64,000 bases of DNA from Thuidium tamariscinum (GCA_947034885.2 OX344758.2:13233067-13297066); one strand, 5' to 3'; counted from the first letter of the stretch, positions 48,534 to 60,225 are shown. Notes: a model not told the origin generated them from the letters alone. Numbers and translations are program-made.

Positions 48534-49406
48534 AAGATAGGAGGCTGGAACTCCAACTAAGCATCAAAAGCAAATATGACTCAAAGGTACAATTTCCTTT
48601 CTTCAATGTACTAGTTCTACACATTTAATGAAGTAGGCACTTTTGATGACCTCTACTGACTATTTTTTTTCAACTTCAAAAATTTGTAACTAATTCCTCA
48701 AAGGTCCAAAAAAATATGAAACAACTTGGGTTACATGCCAATTACATTTTTCTTTCAATGAAAATTTACTAAAAATTGTTTTGAGGAGCTTAGTTTCTCC
48801 TGAAAGACAATCAGCTCTTTATAACATTCAGTAGTATTGGCTTGCACTGCCTTCCCTCAACAATGGAGGGCAATGTTTTTTTTCATTTCTTTTGAAGTGT
48901 CAAAGTGGCCATACTTCATTTTATTGTGGTGCTCCAAATTTCAACATTCATCCATATATTAGATAGAAAATATCATATTAGCACATAATACATATATGTC
49001 ATCCTACTTTCATCCATTATTTGGCAATTCCATCCAGTGGTTTTAAAAGAATTTGAAATTTATTAACGATTTTATCCAAAATTTTACTCTTTATTTTTTG
49101 TAGGCATGGTGCTAGGTAAAAAAATTTGGAGCAATTTTGCTCCAAATTGCCAGAAAAAACCCCACTAATGGAGGCTGTGAAATATTCAACATCCCAATAC
49201 TGTAGTGCTTCATCAGTAACTACTGAAGTAACTGAATGGGTGGAGGATGGAGAGGCTGCTGCGTGTGGAATATGCCACACCCTCCACAATAGAGAAAAGG
49301 GAGTGTTATAACATGCTACTGAATGTTATGTTAAATGTTTTTTGTTCTTTATTTCTTTCATTTTTTCAACAAATGATAAATGGTTGCTTTGCAAGCCTCC
49401 TACCTT
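48534..49406. mobile_element. Family M TIR element (copy M3)
   Basis: Termini AAGATAGGAGGCTGG and, in reverse complement, AAGGTAGGAGGCTTGC. The interior has the CTAATTCCTCAAAGGTCC..AAAATATGAAAC block typical of family M. A palindromic ATAACATTCAGTAGTATT / AACATGCTACTGAATGTTAT pair lies at 48834 and 49310. Non-coding. Confidence 0.55.
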
Positions 49407-49900
49407 TGGCATAAGGACAAAACACCCATTCCCGCACTTGTTCCTTGCACTGGACTATAGATTCACCCAAATGCGTCAGTAGACTTCCTTTAATGTGTTC
49501 GCCACATGTATGATTGTAATTTGCTGACACAACTGAAGGACACATAGGAAAATTTGGTTGGCTAAGTGCTGATTTTCGTAGGGTTCAATTTTAGGGGCAC
49601 CTACATGACGATTTCACAGGGCTAGGGAGCCAATACTTTGAAAATTTGTAGAAATTACATATTGTATCCAAAAAATCTAATTTTTTTTAATATTCATGAT
49701 TTTCACTTGCTAATACTAGAAAAATATCATTTTTAGAAAATGCTGCCTCCAACTATGCTGAATTCCTTATTTGGATGGTTTTGGGTGTTTCCACTGTAAC
49801 ATGCTACTGAATGTTATGTTAAATGTTTTTTGTTCTTTATTTCTTTAACTTTTTCAACAAATGATAAATGGTTGCTTTGCAAGCCTCCTACCTCGGCATA
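49308..49900 (+). repeat. ~100-bp direct repeats flanking a 390-bp dispersed unit
   Basis: 49308-49405 and 49797-49893 are near-identical (ACATGCTACTGAATGTTATG ... AAGCCTCCTACCT). Between them 49413-49797 is the reverse complement of a unit also at 52586-52972 and 53264-53652 (landmarks TTGGAGGCA, TTTCGGAT-type and GTGGCGAACACA). Flank duplication by unequal exchange or insertion is inferred. Confidence 0.65.
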
Positions 49901-50008
49901 TATCTTGCGACCACAATGAAAGCATTCACTAACTTCCCCCATCAATGCCATCACTGCGTCACACATACATGCTCCAAACGCAAGTCATGCAACGGAGCAA
50001 GCATTCAG

Positions 50009-50348
50009 TTAGAACTTTAATGCCTCCCAATCATGTGTCCTGCAACTCGCTACCTGTCTTCCAAATTCTAAGGTAGCCTCGCCACTTTTCTGGAGAGCGG
50101 ATTGCAATTGATGAGAAGCTAAAACCCCTGGAAACCCCTTCCAATGAAATTCTGTTTCATTCATGCCAAAAACAAACAAACTCCTGGAAACCATTTCCAG
50201 TGAGTTTTGGTTGGAAGGTAAATGGAATAAAAAACTGACCAAAGATATTTCATGTTTTTTCACCTTCCATCATGGCAGGGGTCAGGTACAAGTTGTTGAA
50301 GTTGAAATGCAGTGGTTACTGAAAAAGCAATCACCTCTTGAAATGTAG
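50009..50348. other. Unassigned segment
   Basis: Open stretches on both strands without family resemblance. Sequence such as CCTTCCAATGAAATTCTGTT recurs in similar form at 54215-54235 inside another repeat context, so this is most likely repeat DNA. Confidence 0.35.
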
Positions 50349-50698
50349 GCTAAGGTAGATGTATCCATAACTGACAAAATAAGCATATCTGGACATGCTC
50401 TAGGCTAGTGTGAGGCAAAGCAAATATTTCCAGAGGTGCATTGACAAAGATAATGGGAATTGCAGAAAATTTGGTAATTTTATCTCTTGAATTGAAATTG
50501 CTATGAATTTTGAAGGGCGAAAGTTGGACTTGACCTATGATCAACATCTAGAGTCATCCAATTCCAATCATTTAAGAACTACTTTCCTGCTAATTGCCTC
50601 CTACTTTTATGCTCACTTATGTGTCATTAATGTATTGGTTCAAACCTTGAAAGAGTACAGAGACATACATTCCAAGGAGAAAACGGAAATTCATTCAT

Positions 50699-50960
50699 TA
50701 GGGGAAATTTGAAGCCATTGGAAGATTGCGGGTTCCCGGACTACGGGAACGTAGTTTTGTTGCATGAACAAGAATCCTACGTGGGCAAGAGAGTGCCATG
50801 TCATGAATTTTATTTTTTTGGAAAAAAATTGAGTTTTTTTTCATATTTCAGGACTCATTTTTTTTTTGAGTAAATGTTGGCCTGACAGCGGCTAGTAGTT
50901 ACATGAACAATTTTGGGAATAGATCTAAAACGGCCTTTCAGAGGCCTCAAATCCCCTCTA
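50699..50960. mobile_element. Family F MITE (copy F3)
   Basis: Core 50701-50958 (258 bp), termini GGGGAAATTTGAAGCC and, in reverse complement, GAGGGGATTTGAGGCC, flanked by TA. Contains the palindromic GGGTTCCCGGACTACGGGAAC sub-terminal region. Non-coding. Confidence 0.72.
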
Positions 50961-51292
50961 ATGCCAATCTTGGTTGGAATAGGATACTTTATTTATTGTT
51001 GATGGTGTGTGTGTTAGTGATGGATACATCTACTTTATTGGTACATTGAAGAAAGTAAATTGTATTTTTGTGTTAGTGGTGAGTTTTAGAACAAGATTGC
51101 AAGTTAAAACACCTTGGAATTTATGTTGTAAGTCTATTCTTGAAGCACCCTGTAGCGGTACTATACATTATGAATATTTGACCAAATACTTTTAGTTCAA
51201 AATAAGTTAATGATCATAGTAGTAAGTAAATAATAATGTATGATAATTCATATATTACATCACAATGGAAGAATTAGAAGCCTAAATAATTA

Positions 51293-51840
51293 TTGGTTGT
51301 ATATAGAGGGCCTTTCAAAGATAATTGGGTCTCTTGGATTTTTGTTTTCTCCTTGGAATGTATGTCTTTGTACTTTTTCAAGATTTGGACCAATATATTA
51401 ATGACTCATAAAATGAGCACAAAAATAGGAAGTAATTAGTAGGAAAGTAGTTCTTGAATGATCGGAATTGGATGACTTTAGATATTGGTTATAGGTCAAA
51501 CCCATCTCTTGCCTTTCAAAATTCATAGCAATTTCAATTCAAGAGATAAAATTACAAACTTTTTTGTTGGTTGTATATAAAGGGCCTTCCAAAGATAATT
51601 GAGTCTTTTGGATTTTTATTTTCTCCTTGGAATGTATGTCTCTATACTTTTTCAAGATTTGGACCAATATGTTCATGACACATAAATGAGCACAAAAGTA
51701 GAAAGTAATTAGTAGGAAAGTAGTTCTTGAATGATAGGAATTGGATGACTTCTAGAAATTGGTTATAGGTCAAACCCATCTCTTGCCTTTCAAAATTCAT
51801 AGCAATTTCAATTCAAGAGATAAAATTACAAACTTTTTTG
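51293..51840 (+). repeat. Tandem duplication, two 274-bp units
   Basis: Units 51293-51566 and 51567-51840 both start TTGGTTGTATATA and end ACAAACTTTTTTG. They are near-identical by eye, so the duplication is recent compared with the surrounding repeats. Confidence 0.88.
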
Positions 51841-52552
51841 CAATTCTCATTCTTTTTATCAATGCACCTCTCCAAATATTTGCATTGCTTTGCCTTGCAC
51901 TATCCTAGACCATATCCAAATGTGCTTATTTGATCGATTATGGATACATCCACCTTACAAAGAATGTAAAGAATGTTACGAAGCTCCTGAGGGAGGGGGT
52001 GAGACAATATGAGACATGAGCTGCCTCCTTGTCAGTGCCCTAGTCTATGATTGAAAATTCAATGCTCCCTCCACCCCTTGTCCCAACAATAATTTATCTG
52101 CCAAACTGCACCGCAGTTCAGATGAACAGCATCGGCTTTGCTTAGAACCAAACTTCTGGGCTTGCATATAATTGTCCTTGACATAGAAATCCACACTTCC
52201 GCAGTCCACTGGCACCCTGCCTCCAGCTTTTTCTTTTCTTTATCTTTTATTTTATTTTTTCTTTATCTTTTATCTTTTCTTTGGTGTATCCCCACATCAG
52301 TCAGATCGGACGGCTTGCCCCGCCAGGCCTTGGTTTCCTGACCAATTTCTGGCCGTGTGTAAGGCTTCAATCCGCTCTGCAATCCCAAGTACACTGTGCA
52401 GTGTAGTCTAAGATACTCTAAGCTGCAGTTTAATTTGGGTACTCTTCTTGAAACATTCAATAGCATGCACTGTCACTGCCTTGGCTCTAACGAACAGTGA
52501 TAAGCTCACAGTTCCAGATGGCACCTTTCGCTTGGTCTGCTGATGAAGCCGG

Positions 52553-53241
52553 AGTAAGGTAGGGGGCTGTAAAAGCGACCCTTTACAGTGGAAACACCCA
52601 AAACCGTCCAAAAAAGGAATTCAGCATAGTTGGAGGCAATGTTTTCTAAAAACGATATTTCTCTAGTATTAGCAAGTGAAAATCATGAATATTAAAAAAG
52701 AAATTAGATTTTTCGGATACAATATGTAATTTCTACAAATTTTCAAAGTGTTGGCTCCCTAGACTTGTGGAACCGTCCTGTAGGTGCCCCCAAAACTAAA
52801 CCCTGCGAAAATCAGCGCTCAGCCAACCAAATTTCCTTATGTATCCTTCAGTTGTGTTAGCAAATTACAATCATACATGTGGCGAACACATTAAGGGAAG
52901 TCTACTAACGCATTTGGGTGAATCTACACTCCACTACAAGGAACAGGTGCGGGAATGGGTGTTTTGCCTTTACCAGCTGATTTGCATTTTGGGGAAGCTA
53001 AATTCCTTAAAGCAATTTTTAGTAAATTTTCGTGGTAAGAAAAATGGAATTGGCATCTAACCCAAGTGATTTCATATTTTTTGGACCTGCATGGAATCAA
53101 TTATGAATTTTTGAAGTTGAAAACACAGTGGTTTCTAAAAGCGACCCCCTCTTGAAATGTACACTTCTGGTACATGTTAGAGGCAAAATCTACTAGATCG
53201 CTTTTAGAGACAGGGTCACAATTACAGCCCCCTACCTTAGT
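52553..53241. mobile_element. Family M TIR element (copy M2) with AGT duplication
   Basis: Core 52556-53238 (683 bp), termini AAGGTAGGGGGCTGTAA and, in reverse complement, AAGGTAGGGGGCTGTAATT, flanked by AGT at 52553-52555 and 53239-53241. Contains the 390-bp unit (52586-52972) and, reversed, the family M core. Non-coding. Confidence 0.75.
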
Positions 53242-53263
53242 TGTTCTTTATCTCACAACAACG

Positions 53264-53652
53264 GTGGAAGCACCCAAGACCATCCAAATAAGGAATTCAG
53301 CATAGTTGGAGGCAACTTTTTCTAAAAATGATATTTTCTTAATATTAGCAAGTGAAAATCATAAATATTTGAAATGAATAAATAGATTTTTCGGATGTTG
53401 TATGTAATTTCTCTGATTTTTCAAAGTCTTGGCTCCCTAGACCACTGAAACTATGCAATAGGGACACCCAAAACTAAACCCTACTAAATCAGCAGTGAGC
53501 CAATCAGATATTTATATGTATCTTTCAAAGGCGTCAACCAATTAGAATCAAGCATGTGGCGAACACAGTAAGGGAATTCTACTGATGCAATTGGATGAGT
53601 CTATAGTTCACTGCAAAGGTCATGTTCAAGAATGGGTGTTTCTCCTTTACGG
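53264..53652 (+). repeat. Second copy of the 390-bp unit
   Basis: Follows the family M element within 30 bases and matches 52586-52972 in the same orientation (ATTCAGCATAGTTGGAGGCA, GTGGCGAACACA, GAATGGGTGTTT). It lacks its own visible terminal repeats. Confidence 0.7.
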
Positions 53653-53781
53653 CAAGCTTAACTTAAATTAGAATGATGTGGACTGTTCTACACCCATCAA
53701 TACTTAGTTCAAGTAGCTAAGTGCATAGGCTTCATGTGATGAGCAGGGTGCATGAAGGAAATGCAATGGACCCAAAGGCAT

Positions 53782-54143
53782 TAGATGAAATTTGAGGGCA
53801 TTTTCTCCCCAGGCCACTTGTGGCTGGGCGTTGTACTCTATTTTATGCAATGAAATCCCGTTTCATTTGTGCCAAAAAAAATCTGAGGGCATTACAGGAC
53901 CGTTTCGGGTCTGTTCCCGAAACAACTCCCAATGCCGCAGCCCCCTGTCAGGCTGACTTTTATCGAAAAATAAATAAAAATAAAAATTGGATTCTGAGAT
54001 ATGAAAATAAGTTCAAAAAAAATTTGAATTTTTTTTATTACGTGGCAGTGTCCCGACCACGTAGGATTCGAGTTCACAGGGCAGAAACTGCGTTCCTGCA
54101 GTTCGGGAACCCGCAGTCTCCTAATGCCCTCAAACTTCTTCTA
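53782..54143. mobile_element. Family F MITE (copy F4)
   Basis: Core 53784-54141 (358 bp), termini GATGAAATTTGAGGGC and, in reverse complement, GAAGAAGTTTGAGGGC, flanked by TA. Inner blocks TTCGGGTCTGTTCCCGAAAC and GTTCGGGAACCCGCAGTC match other F copies. It contains a 152-codon open stretch judged spurious. Confidence 0.7.
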
Positions 54144-54924
54144 ATGGCTACTGGATGTTGTGAAAGGATATCAGATGTTGTGCTTGCAAGATGGAAAGGG
54201 TTGAAATCAACCTCTTGGCAATGGAATTTGGTTTCATTTCCTTCAACAATTCTTAGAGAAAACACAAAAAACAAATGAAGTTTTGGTTCGTGGCAGAATT
54301 GAGTGCCAGGTTGTTTAGTTAAAAAAGACTACTCATTGAATTGTCCTGCTCTGTCGCCCCTGTCCCTGTCCCTGCAAAGCAAAATATGTTATGTCATGAA
54401 TGCATTGGTTAAATCGTTTGTGTCAGAATAATTTTCCTCTGCAGCTGCCAAGCCTTCTGAGGCACACCACATGCTGTGACCAATCCCCCGTCACACTTTC
54501 GCAATTGGAGTCAGATGGAACCCAAAGAAATTATTCAATCTTTGACCCCCAAAATCACTTGCAAATCAGGCTTCCAGAACTTTGCTGAAGCGGGGGAGTT
54601 GCGTGGAAATTATCGTAACATTTGGGAGCCTAGTTTGTTTTGTTTTGTTTTTTTAATTTTGAGACAAATGAAGTAGCCTAGTTTATGGGCACTGCATTTC
54701 CTTCATGCATGTGCTCATCACATTGAGCCTCCACTTGTCCACTTAGCTACTGTAATGAAGTACAATTCGGTGTGGAGTATTCCACACCATCTAGTGACAG
54801 CTTACCGTAAGTTAGAGCTAAGGTAGTGACAGTGTATACTATTGAATGTTATGATACTTGGACATTTATGTGGTGAACATTGCTTCTGTAAAATACCTTC
54901 TGGATCACCAATTTCATCACCAAT
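54144..54924. other. Repeat-like intergenic DNA
   Basis: No gene. GTGTGGAGTATTCCACACC (54770) is a short palindrome, and related GTGTGGAATATGCCACACC occurs near 49263. Confidence 0.45.
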
Positions 54925-55199
54925 AAGGTAGGTACACTCAAAAGCGCCACTTATTCATATTGTGCCTAATTCCTGTTATTAGCTAGTTCAGATTTTTATG
55001 CAGTCTTGTTGGCAAGTGAAAGCATGTTCCAACGCACCAAAGAACGCACGATTTGGATACCATATGCAGAAGTTATTAACGGTCAAAGTCTGTTTCTGAA
55101 AGTGCCATCTACAGCCTCTGAACATGACTGATTTTGGAAATGTATGTGCACTGTAGATGGCGCTTTTAGGAACATGGCTTTTTTGGGTGTACCTACCTT
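54925..55199. mobile_element. Small TIR element (family N/M-like termini, copy N2)
   Basis: 275 bp, termini AAGGTAGGTACACTCAAAAG and, in reverse complement, AAGGTAGGTACACCCAAAA, with complementary GCGCCACTTA / GGCGCTTTTAGG interior. Non-coding. Confidence 0.68.
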
Positions 55200-55409
55200 A
55201 AATAGGAGTGGAAACTCGATGTTCTAAAGCACCATGCTGTGATAGTGTTAGTAGCTTGTTATCCTAGGAGACCATTTTCTATGGAGCAAGCTCTAAAATC
55301 AAGGACACCTATAGATTTATGATTGTGGTCACTACTATAGAACTAGTAGTGGGACAAAGAATCAAAGAATTAATACTTCTAATGTAACTATATTGACAAT
55401 ATGCCCTCC

Positions 55410-55470
55410 AACGGTGCTAGTATGTGAGCATGAAAGTGTGAGCATGTGAGCCTTGAGTACATATATATAA
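55410..55470 (+). repeat. Family S repeat fragment (copy S3)
   Basis: GCTAGTATGTGAGCATGAA ... CATGTGAGCCTTGAGTACA matches 12403-12455 and 42775-42830 and is cut by the family E element starting at 55471. Confidence 0.55.
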
Positions 55471-56210
55471 GGATGATTGCAAGAAACACTTCACGTTCTT
55501 GGCTCTAAAATACTTTTTTGGACATAGTACTGGCAATACTACGTGGTTGTGACAATACAGTGCATCTGACGCACACCTACAAATGTCAACCATCGATTTC
55601 AGATGCTTGCGGATCTGGGCTGTTAGTGTAGTACTATGCAACACTGTAGACTACTTCAAAGTACTTCACAGGCAACAGAGAGCAAAACATAGTTGGGAAA
55701 AGGGTCTATGGACCTTTTTATTTTTAATAATTAAAAAAAAAATCAAATAATTATTTTAAGAAAACCAATTTTTCTAAAAAAAATTGTGCTCACATTCCAA
55801 CAAAATATTCCTCTAGAAAAAAATTTCCCTCCTCACAGCGTTTGTGCAAAGGAAGGTCACTTTGACCCCACGTAGACAATAGACATTTTACTATTTTCAT
55901 AAAAATTCATCATCAATATTAGTAGACCTCCAACTCGTCCAATTTGTGGCTTCAAATTCGGATTTTTGAGTCAAAAATAGGACTAAAACCCCCCAAAATG
56001 GCTAAGGTAGACAACCAATCGAGGGTAGTTTAAAAATAGTTAACTAATTTTGAAAAAATTGAAAAAATTATACAACATATTAAACTTTTGTGTGCACCTT
56101 CTTTCCAAATTTCAAGTTGATAGGGGAAAAAATGCAAAAATTATGAGCAAAAAACTACTTACTGAAGGTCAAGGGGACAAAAAAAAGGACGAGTGTTTCT
56201 TCCATTCTCC
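55471..56210. mobile_element. Family E TIR DNA element (copy E3)
   Basis: 740 bp, collinear with 5066-5794 in the same orientation: left end GGATGATTGCAAGAAACACT, interior ACTAAAACCCCCCAAAATGG and CTTTTGTGTGCACCTTC, right end ..GAGTGTTTCTTCCATTCTCC. The right terminus is diverged. Inserted in an S-family repeat. Non-coding. Confidence 0.75.
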
Positions 56211-57119
56211 AGAAGGGTCAAATCACACTCTAATGTACCACAAAAGGGGTCAGACACACCAAAATCTGCAATGTAACTACTTTCAATCTATTGTTTACTA
56301 ATTCTAATCTACTAATTATAGATAATTTAGTCCTTTTTGGTTAAAGCTTCAAGTCATATTAAAACTAATAGTACTTTATTCATAAAAAAAAGAAAAATTC
56401 TTTACTAAAAATCCAATTGTACTTGAATTGTCAATGCGTCAGCTTTTTCAATGGACAAAAAGGAGTCTAATTTCTAATGAATAATAATGTGATTGAATCC
56501 AAAAAAATAATGTATGTATATATTCATATGATAGAGTATAAAAGGATATTTTTGACACAAATTGATTATATTTTTATTTTCTATAATATTCGGAAGTAAG
56601 AATTTTTGAACGTGTTTTTCAATATATAAAATAATCCAAATGATGATTGTGTCAAAACAAAAAGTATATATATTATTGACATCTAAGTCTCTATATTATT
56701 ATTTTTTGAAATTAAATGTTTAATTTTGTTTTTAGAACAAATTAATACTTTGTCAATAATAAATTAATTGATTAAAAAATTATACTATTTTTAGTTTAAG
56801 AATCATTTCCATAAAATCTTTTTTTATAATTGTATACTTGATAAGAATAAAAAATTTTGATAAAAAAATCCTTCTTAAGTGCTTAATTATAAAAAAATTC
56901 TTAAACTTAGCCTAATTTACATCTATTTAAGGATTTTTTTCATGATTTTTTTTTTCAAAATCATCAAAAGAATCCATTGCAACAGTATTCATCTATTATT
57001 TTCTTTTTCAAATGACAACATCAAAGTAATTTAAAGCTTTGAAACTTAAAAAAAGGACTCTAGTCATGTCCTTGTAAAGTAATGCCTTTGGTACCTTTCA
57101 GTGTGGTTTGACCCAGAAG
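56211..57119. other. AT-rich intergenic DNA
   Basis: Very AT-rich, no gene or resolved element. Confidence 0.5.
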
Positions 57120-57515
57120 TATGTATCATGCAATCATTGAAGGTGTTTATAACATAAACACCTATAATATAGGTACTTATAACATATATACACTATTAAC
57201 ATAGAAGGTTACTATAACTTATATTATAGCACTAGAAGAAAAGCCTCAAAATCTGCGTTTGTTTCAACATAATGCGTCAAGTGAGTTATGTTGAAACAAA
57301 CACAATAAACGCAGTGAAGAAGTGGGAAAACGCAGAAAAATGCATTTTTCTGTGTTTTCCCACTTCTTCACTGCATTTTTTGCGTTTGTTTCAACATAAC
57401 TCACTTGACGCATTATGTTGAAACAAACGCAGATTTTGAGGCTTTTCTTCTAGTGTAGGTGTATAGTCTTCTAGGCTCATAGGCCCACACTTTTATGCTC
57501 ACATAATAGCACCCC
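57120..57515 (+). repeat. Family S repeat (copy S4) split by a CACTA-like element
   Basis: 57120-57229 and 57456-57515 match 12460-12630 (CATTGAAGGTG..TATAA, CACCTATAATATAGGTA, GTCTTCTAGGCTCATAGGCC). The 226-bp palindrome between them is absent in copy S1. Confidence 0.65.
57227..57458. mobile_element. CACTA-like fold-back MITE, near-perfect 226-bp palindrome
   Basis: Core 57230-57455. Termini CACTAGAAGAAAAGCCTC and its inverse. The arms (~105 bp) are almost perfectly complementary and contain a nested inverted repeat of GTTTGTTTCAACATAA. Flanked by TAG at 57227-57229 and 57456-57458. CACTA termini with a 3-bp duplication are diagnostic of CACTA/EnSpm-type transposition. Non-coding; transcripts would fold into a long perfect hairpin. 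Confidence 0.85.
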
Positions 57516-57570
57516 TCTTGAGTTGTATTCAAAATACTTGTCAAAGGGCATTTAGAAGTCTATTTGCACC

Positions 57571-58553
57571 TTAACCCCTCACTGCCCAAGGAGACCAAAA
57601 GTATCCTCACATAGTCTAGCAACCAATTTCAAAGTGTTGTAACTTTTGCATTGGATGTTTAAATTCAATAAAAACCTGTTGGAAAAGTTGCACATAGAAG
57701 TTTAGTTTCTATGGTAAAATTTCAGATCAATCCAAGTCGTATTGAATTTTTGGCAGCCAATCAAAGCTTGTAGGTTCAATTTGAGTTCACCAAACTACAT
57801 TTTAGGGCTACAACTTTGGGGGCTTGTATCTTTTTCATTCAATGCTAGATTTCAATCAAATTTGTTGGGTTTTATTTTCCTTGAAGTCTGGTTATTGTGG
57901 TAAAATTTTCATGTCAATCCAAGTTGTTTTGAATGTTTGGGAGCAATTTGAAGTTCAAAATCTTGCCATTTTTGGAGTGCAGTGAACTTTGGCAACTTAT
58001 AACTTCTTTTTACATGGTCCATTTACAACAATTTTGTTGGAAAAGTTGAACATACTGGTGTAGTTTTTGTGGTTTGAATTTCATATCCGTCCAAGAACTA
58101 ATGAGTGACTAAGAAGCATTTTTATTAGTAAAGAGAGGTTCGGCCATAGATGTGATTTTTTGCTACTTTTTTCATTGTTTTTTGACATTTCAAAATAATT
58201 ATGCAAACACAGTGAGTCAAATTATTGATATTTTTTTCCACCAAAGTGTTTTTCTTTTCTTTTTGAATCATGTTTTAGTTTAAAGTTTTTTCATTTGAGT
58301 AGGTTTAGAAATCAAATTTCATCTCTAAATGTGTTTTTAAGAAAATTTCAGCATCTTTTTTCAACACTAAAACATTATAATCTTTCAATCTATACGGTCA
58401 AATGACTCCAAATTTGATCTACAACATCTTTAACATGCACAATACAAGATTGTATAGTTCAAATTTTCATATGTTACTCACATTTCGACTTAAAACACTT
58501 GAAAAGTTGGGTTGTTTTCAAACATGGTTGGGGCTTGGGCGGTGAGGGGTTAA
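57571..58553. mobile_element. TTAA-flanked TIR element, subfamily II (copy P7)
   Basis: Core 57575-58549 (975 bp) between TTAA 57571-57574 and 58550-58553. Ends CCCCTCACTGCCCAAGG and, in reverse complement, CCCCTCACCGCCCAAGC, the best-matched termini of the family. Collinear with 13553-14512. Non-coding. Confidence 0.85.
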
Positions 58554-58674
58554 ACCACTACAATTAGAAAAATATATAATATATAAGGTGAAAATACCTA
58601 AAATTGTCTCTGTATTGACTCCTCATTCTTTAGATTTCGGTACTTAACCAAGTTGTGTGATCCTTGCACTAGTA

Positions 58675-59086
58675 TTAGAGCATCTCCATTGGCTGCGCAA
58701 AAGAGAAGCGCGGCCAGTGGATGCTTGCCGAGCCATTCAAGAAGGCCGGGCATGGGCAAATGAATTTTTCCCACCTCAATACGCCAAACGAGCACGGGGA
58801 ACAATCAATTCTAGATTTCGAGGCACTTTACCATGGATTCCAAGAAAACAAGGTGTTAGTCAATGGTAAAGCATCTCAAAAAGAGGAATTTAATTAAAAA
58901 TAAAGGCACACTGAGCCCAGCCAAGTTTTCTCCCATTGACCGTGCCATCCTTAAATTTGGCCAGGCCCGGGCTTTCTTTTTGCTTCGCCGTGCCTCCCAT
59001 GGGGCAATTTTTTCGCCTGGGCCTGGCCATTCCCCGAGTTAGCCCACTACGTGAGTCACTCCCTGAGGCCCGTGGGGATGCTCTTA
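58675..59086. mobile_element. Harbinger/Tourist-like MITE with TTA duplication
   Basis: Core 58678-59083 (406 bp), termini GAGCATCTCCATTGG and, in reverse complement, GAGCATCCCCACGGG, flanked by TTA at 58675-58677 and 59084-59086. It is much GC-richer than its surroundings. PIF/Harbinger elements duplicate TTA/TAA, and GAGCATCTCCA-type ends are common in plant MITEs. The open stretches inside are considered chance. Confidence 0.72.
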
Positions 59087-59893
59087 AGAGTTTTACTACG
59101 AAAATCCACAGTAATTACACGTCCTAAGTCATGATATTCATTTTCAATACTACAGAAATGTTTTTGTTTTTTGTTTATTTTAATTCCTTCTAGAAATACT
59201 TAGGTGCCTCAAACTACCCTGAATTGCTTCATTATGATGGTTTCAGGTTTTTTCCTCTCCACACCAATGCAAGCACTGATTGATTTTTGAATGAAACAAG
59301 AATACAATTAACCCAATTGAACAATTAAAGTCACATGATAAATCCACATTGATGTTGTGTAAATGTCCAATGGCATAATAAACAATTGAACAAACGGCTT
59401 TGTATGATATTTCCACATGGCAGCCATCATCCACTGATGGACTTGTAAGAGAAAACTCTTTAACCTCTGAAAAGCAAACTGCATTCCCTGACACAATGGT
59501 TGGGGATGGATGCCGGAAATTTCAGTCCTTCGTAGAAAAAAGAAAAAAGAAAAAAGGAAAAAAGAATTTCAGTACTGCTTACGTTACAGACACCTCGGCG
59601 TACTTACAGTAAGTTACTGTAGTCAGTCCGGTTGGGGTGAACTGGTAGCCACTCCAAGTAATTTCAAGCGTGTAAGTAAAATAAAAAATAAACTATTTTG
59701 TACTTACCTAATTTATCTGTTACACTTCCTTCAGCTAATTTGGGGCCTCTGATTGTAAATATGAATTCAGAATTTGCAAATAAAGTATTTGCAAAAAATA
59801 AAAAAATTCCAGTATTTTTCCAAGTGGCTAAGTAAGGGGGTCAGTTCACCTTGGCCTGCAATCAATCCCCTGTAAGTTAGTCCAATCCCTAGT
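59087..59893. other. Repeat-like intergenic DNA
   Basis: No gene. A purine-rich AAAGAAAAAAGAAAAAAGG run lies at about 59540-59565. The remainder is unassigned. Confidence 0.45.
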
Positions 59894-60220
59894 AAGGGAG
59901 GAGGCTCCAAAACCGCTCAGGCTCCAAAACCGCTCACCTTCTGAAATATATATTTTGGTACATGATGCTTTTTGATCTTTATAGTAATGTACAACGAGTG
60001 AACATTTGAGGAGGTGGGCGGTTTTGGAGCCCTATGCCATATTGACTTCAGAAATTCATAACTAATTCTACAAAGCTCCAAAACATATGAAACGACTTGG
60101 GTTCGATGCCTATTCAAGCTGTCTTTCAAGAAAAACTCATTGAAAAATATTTCAAGATGTCTGACCTGCCCAAAATTCTGTTCCAGCCCTGAGATGGTCG
60201 GTTTATGGACCTCCTCCCTT
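59894..60220. mobile_element. Family M TIR element (copy M4)
   Basis: 327 bp, termini AAGGGAGGAGGCTCCAAAA and, in reverse complement, AAGGGAGGAGGTCCATAAA. Inner palindrome around CCGCTCACCTTC / GGTGGGCGGTTTTGG. Same core as 12899-13218. Just outside on the right, GGTCCAGTCCCCTGTAAGT-type units repeat a few times (60230-60290). Non-coding. Confidence 0.72.
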
Positions 60221-60225
60221 AAGTG

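Larger units (their letters stand above)
50352..51956. mobile_element. Family N inverted-repeat element with tandem duplication and a nested MITE
   Basis: Termini AAGGTAGATGTATCCATAA and, in reverse complement, AAGGTGGATGTATCCATAA. The left arm 50352-50690 is the reverse of 51293-51956. In the right arm a 274-bp block is present twice in tandem (51293-51566, 51567-51840). A family F MITE (50701-50958) sits between the arms. Related fragments are at 10660-10865 and 61870-62256. Non-coding. Confidence 0.65.

Noticed and set aside
53820..54278. 152-codon open stretch on the plus strand
   Set aside because: It lies mostly within a family F MITE (53784-54141), spans its inverted termini and low-complexity AAATAAAAATAAAA sequence, and has no protein motif.
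58657..58869. 70-codon open stretch with a protein-like composition
   Set aside because: It lies within the Harbinger-like MITE and is explained by the element's GC content.
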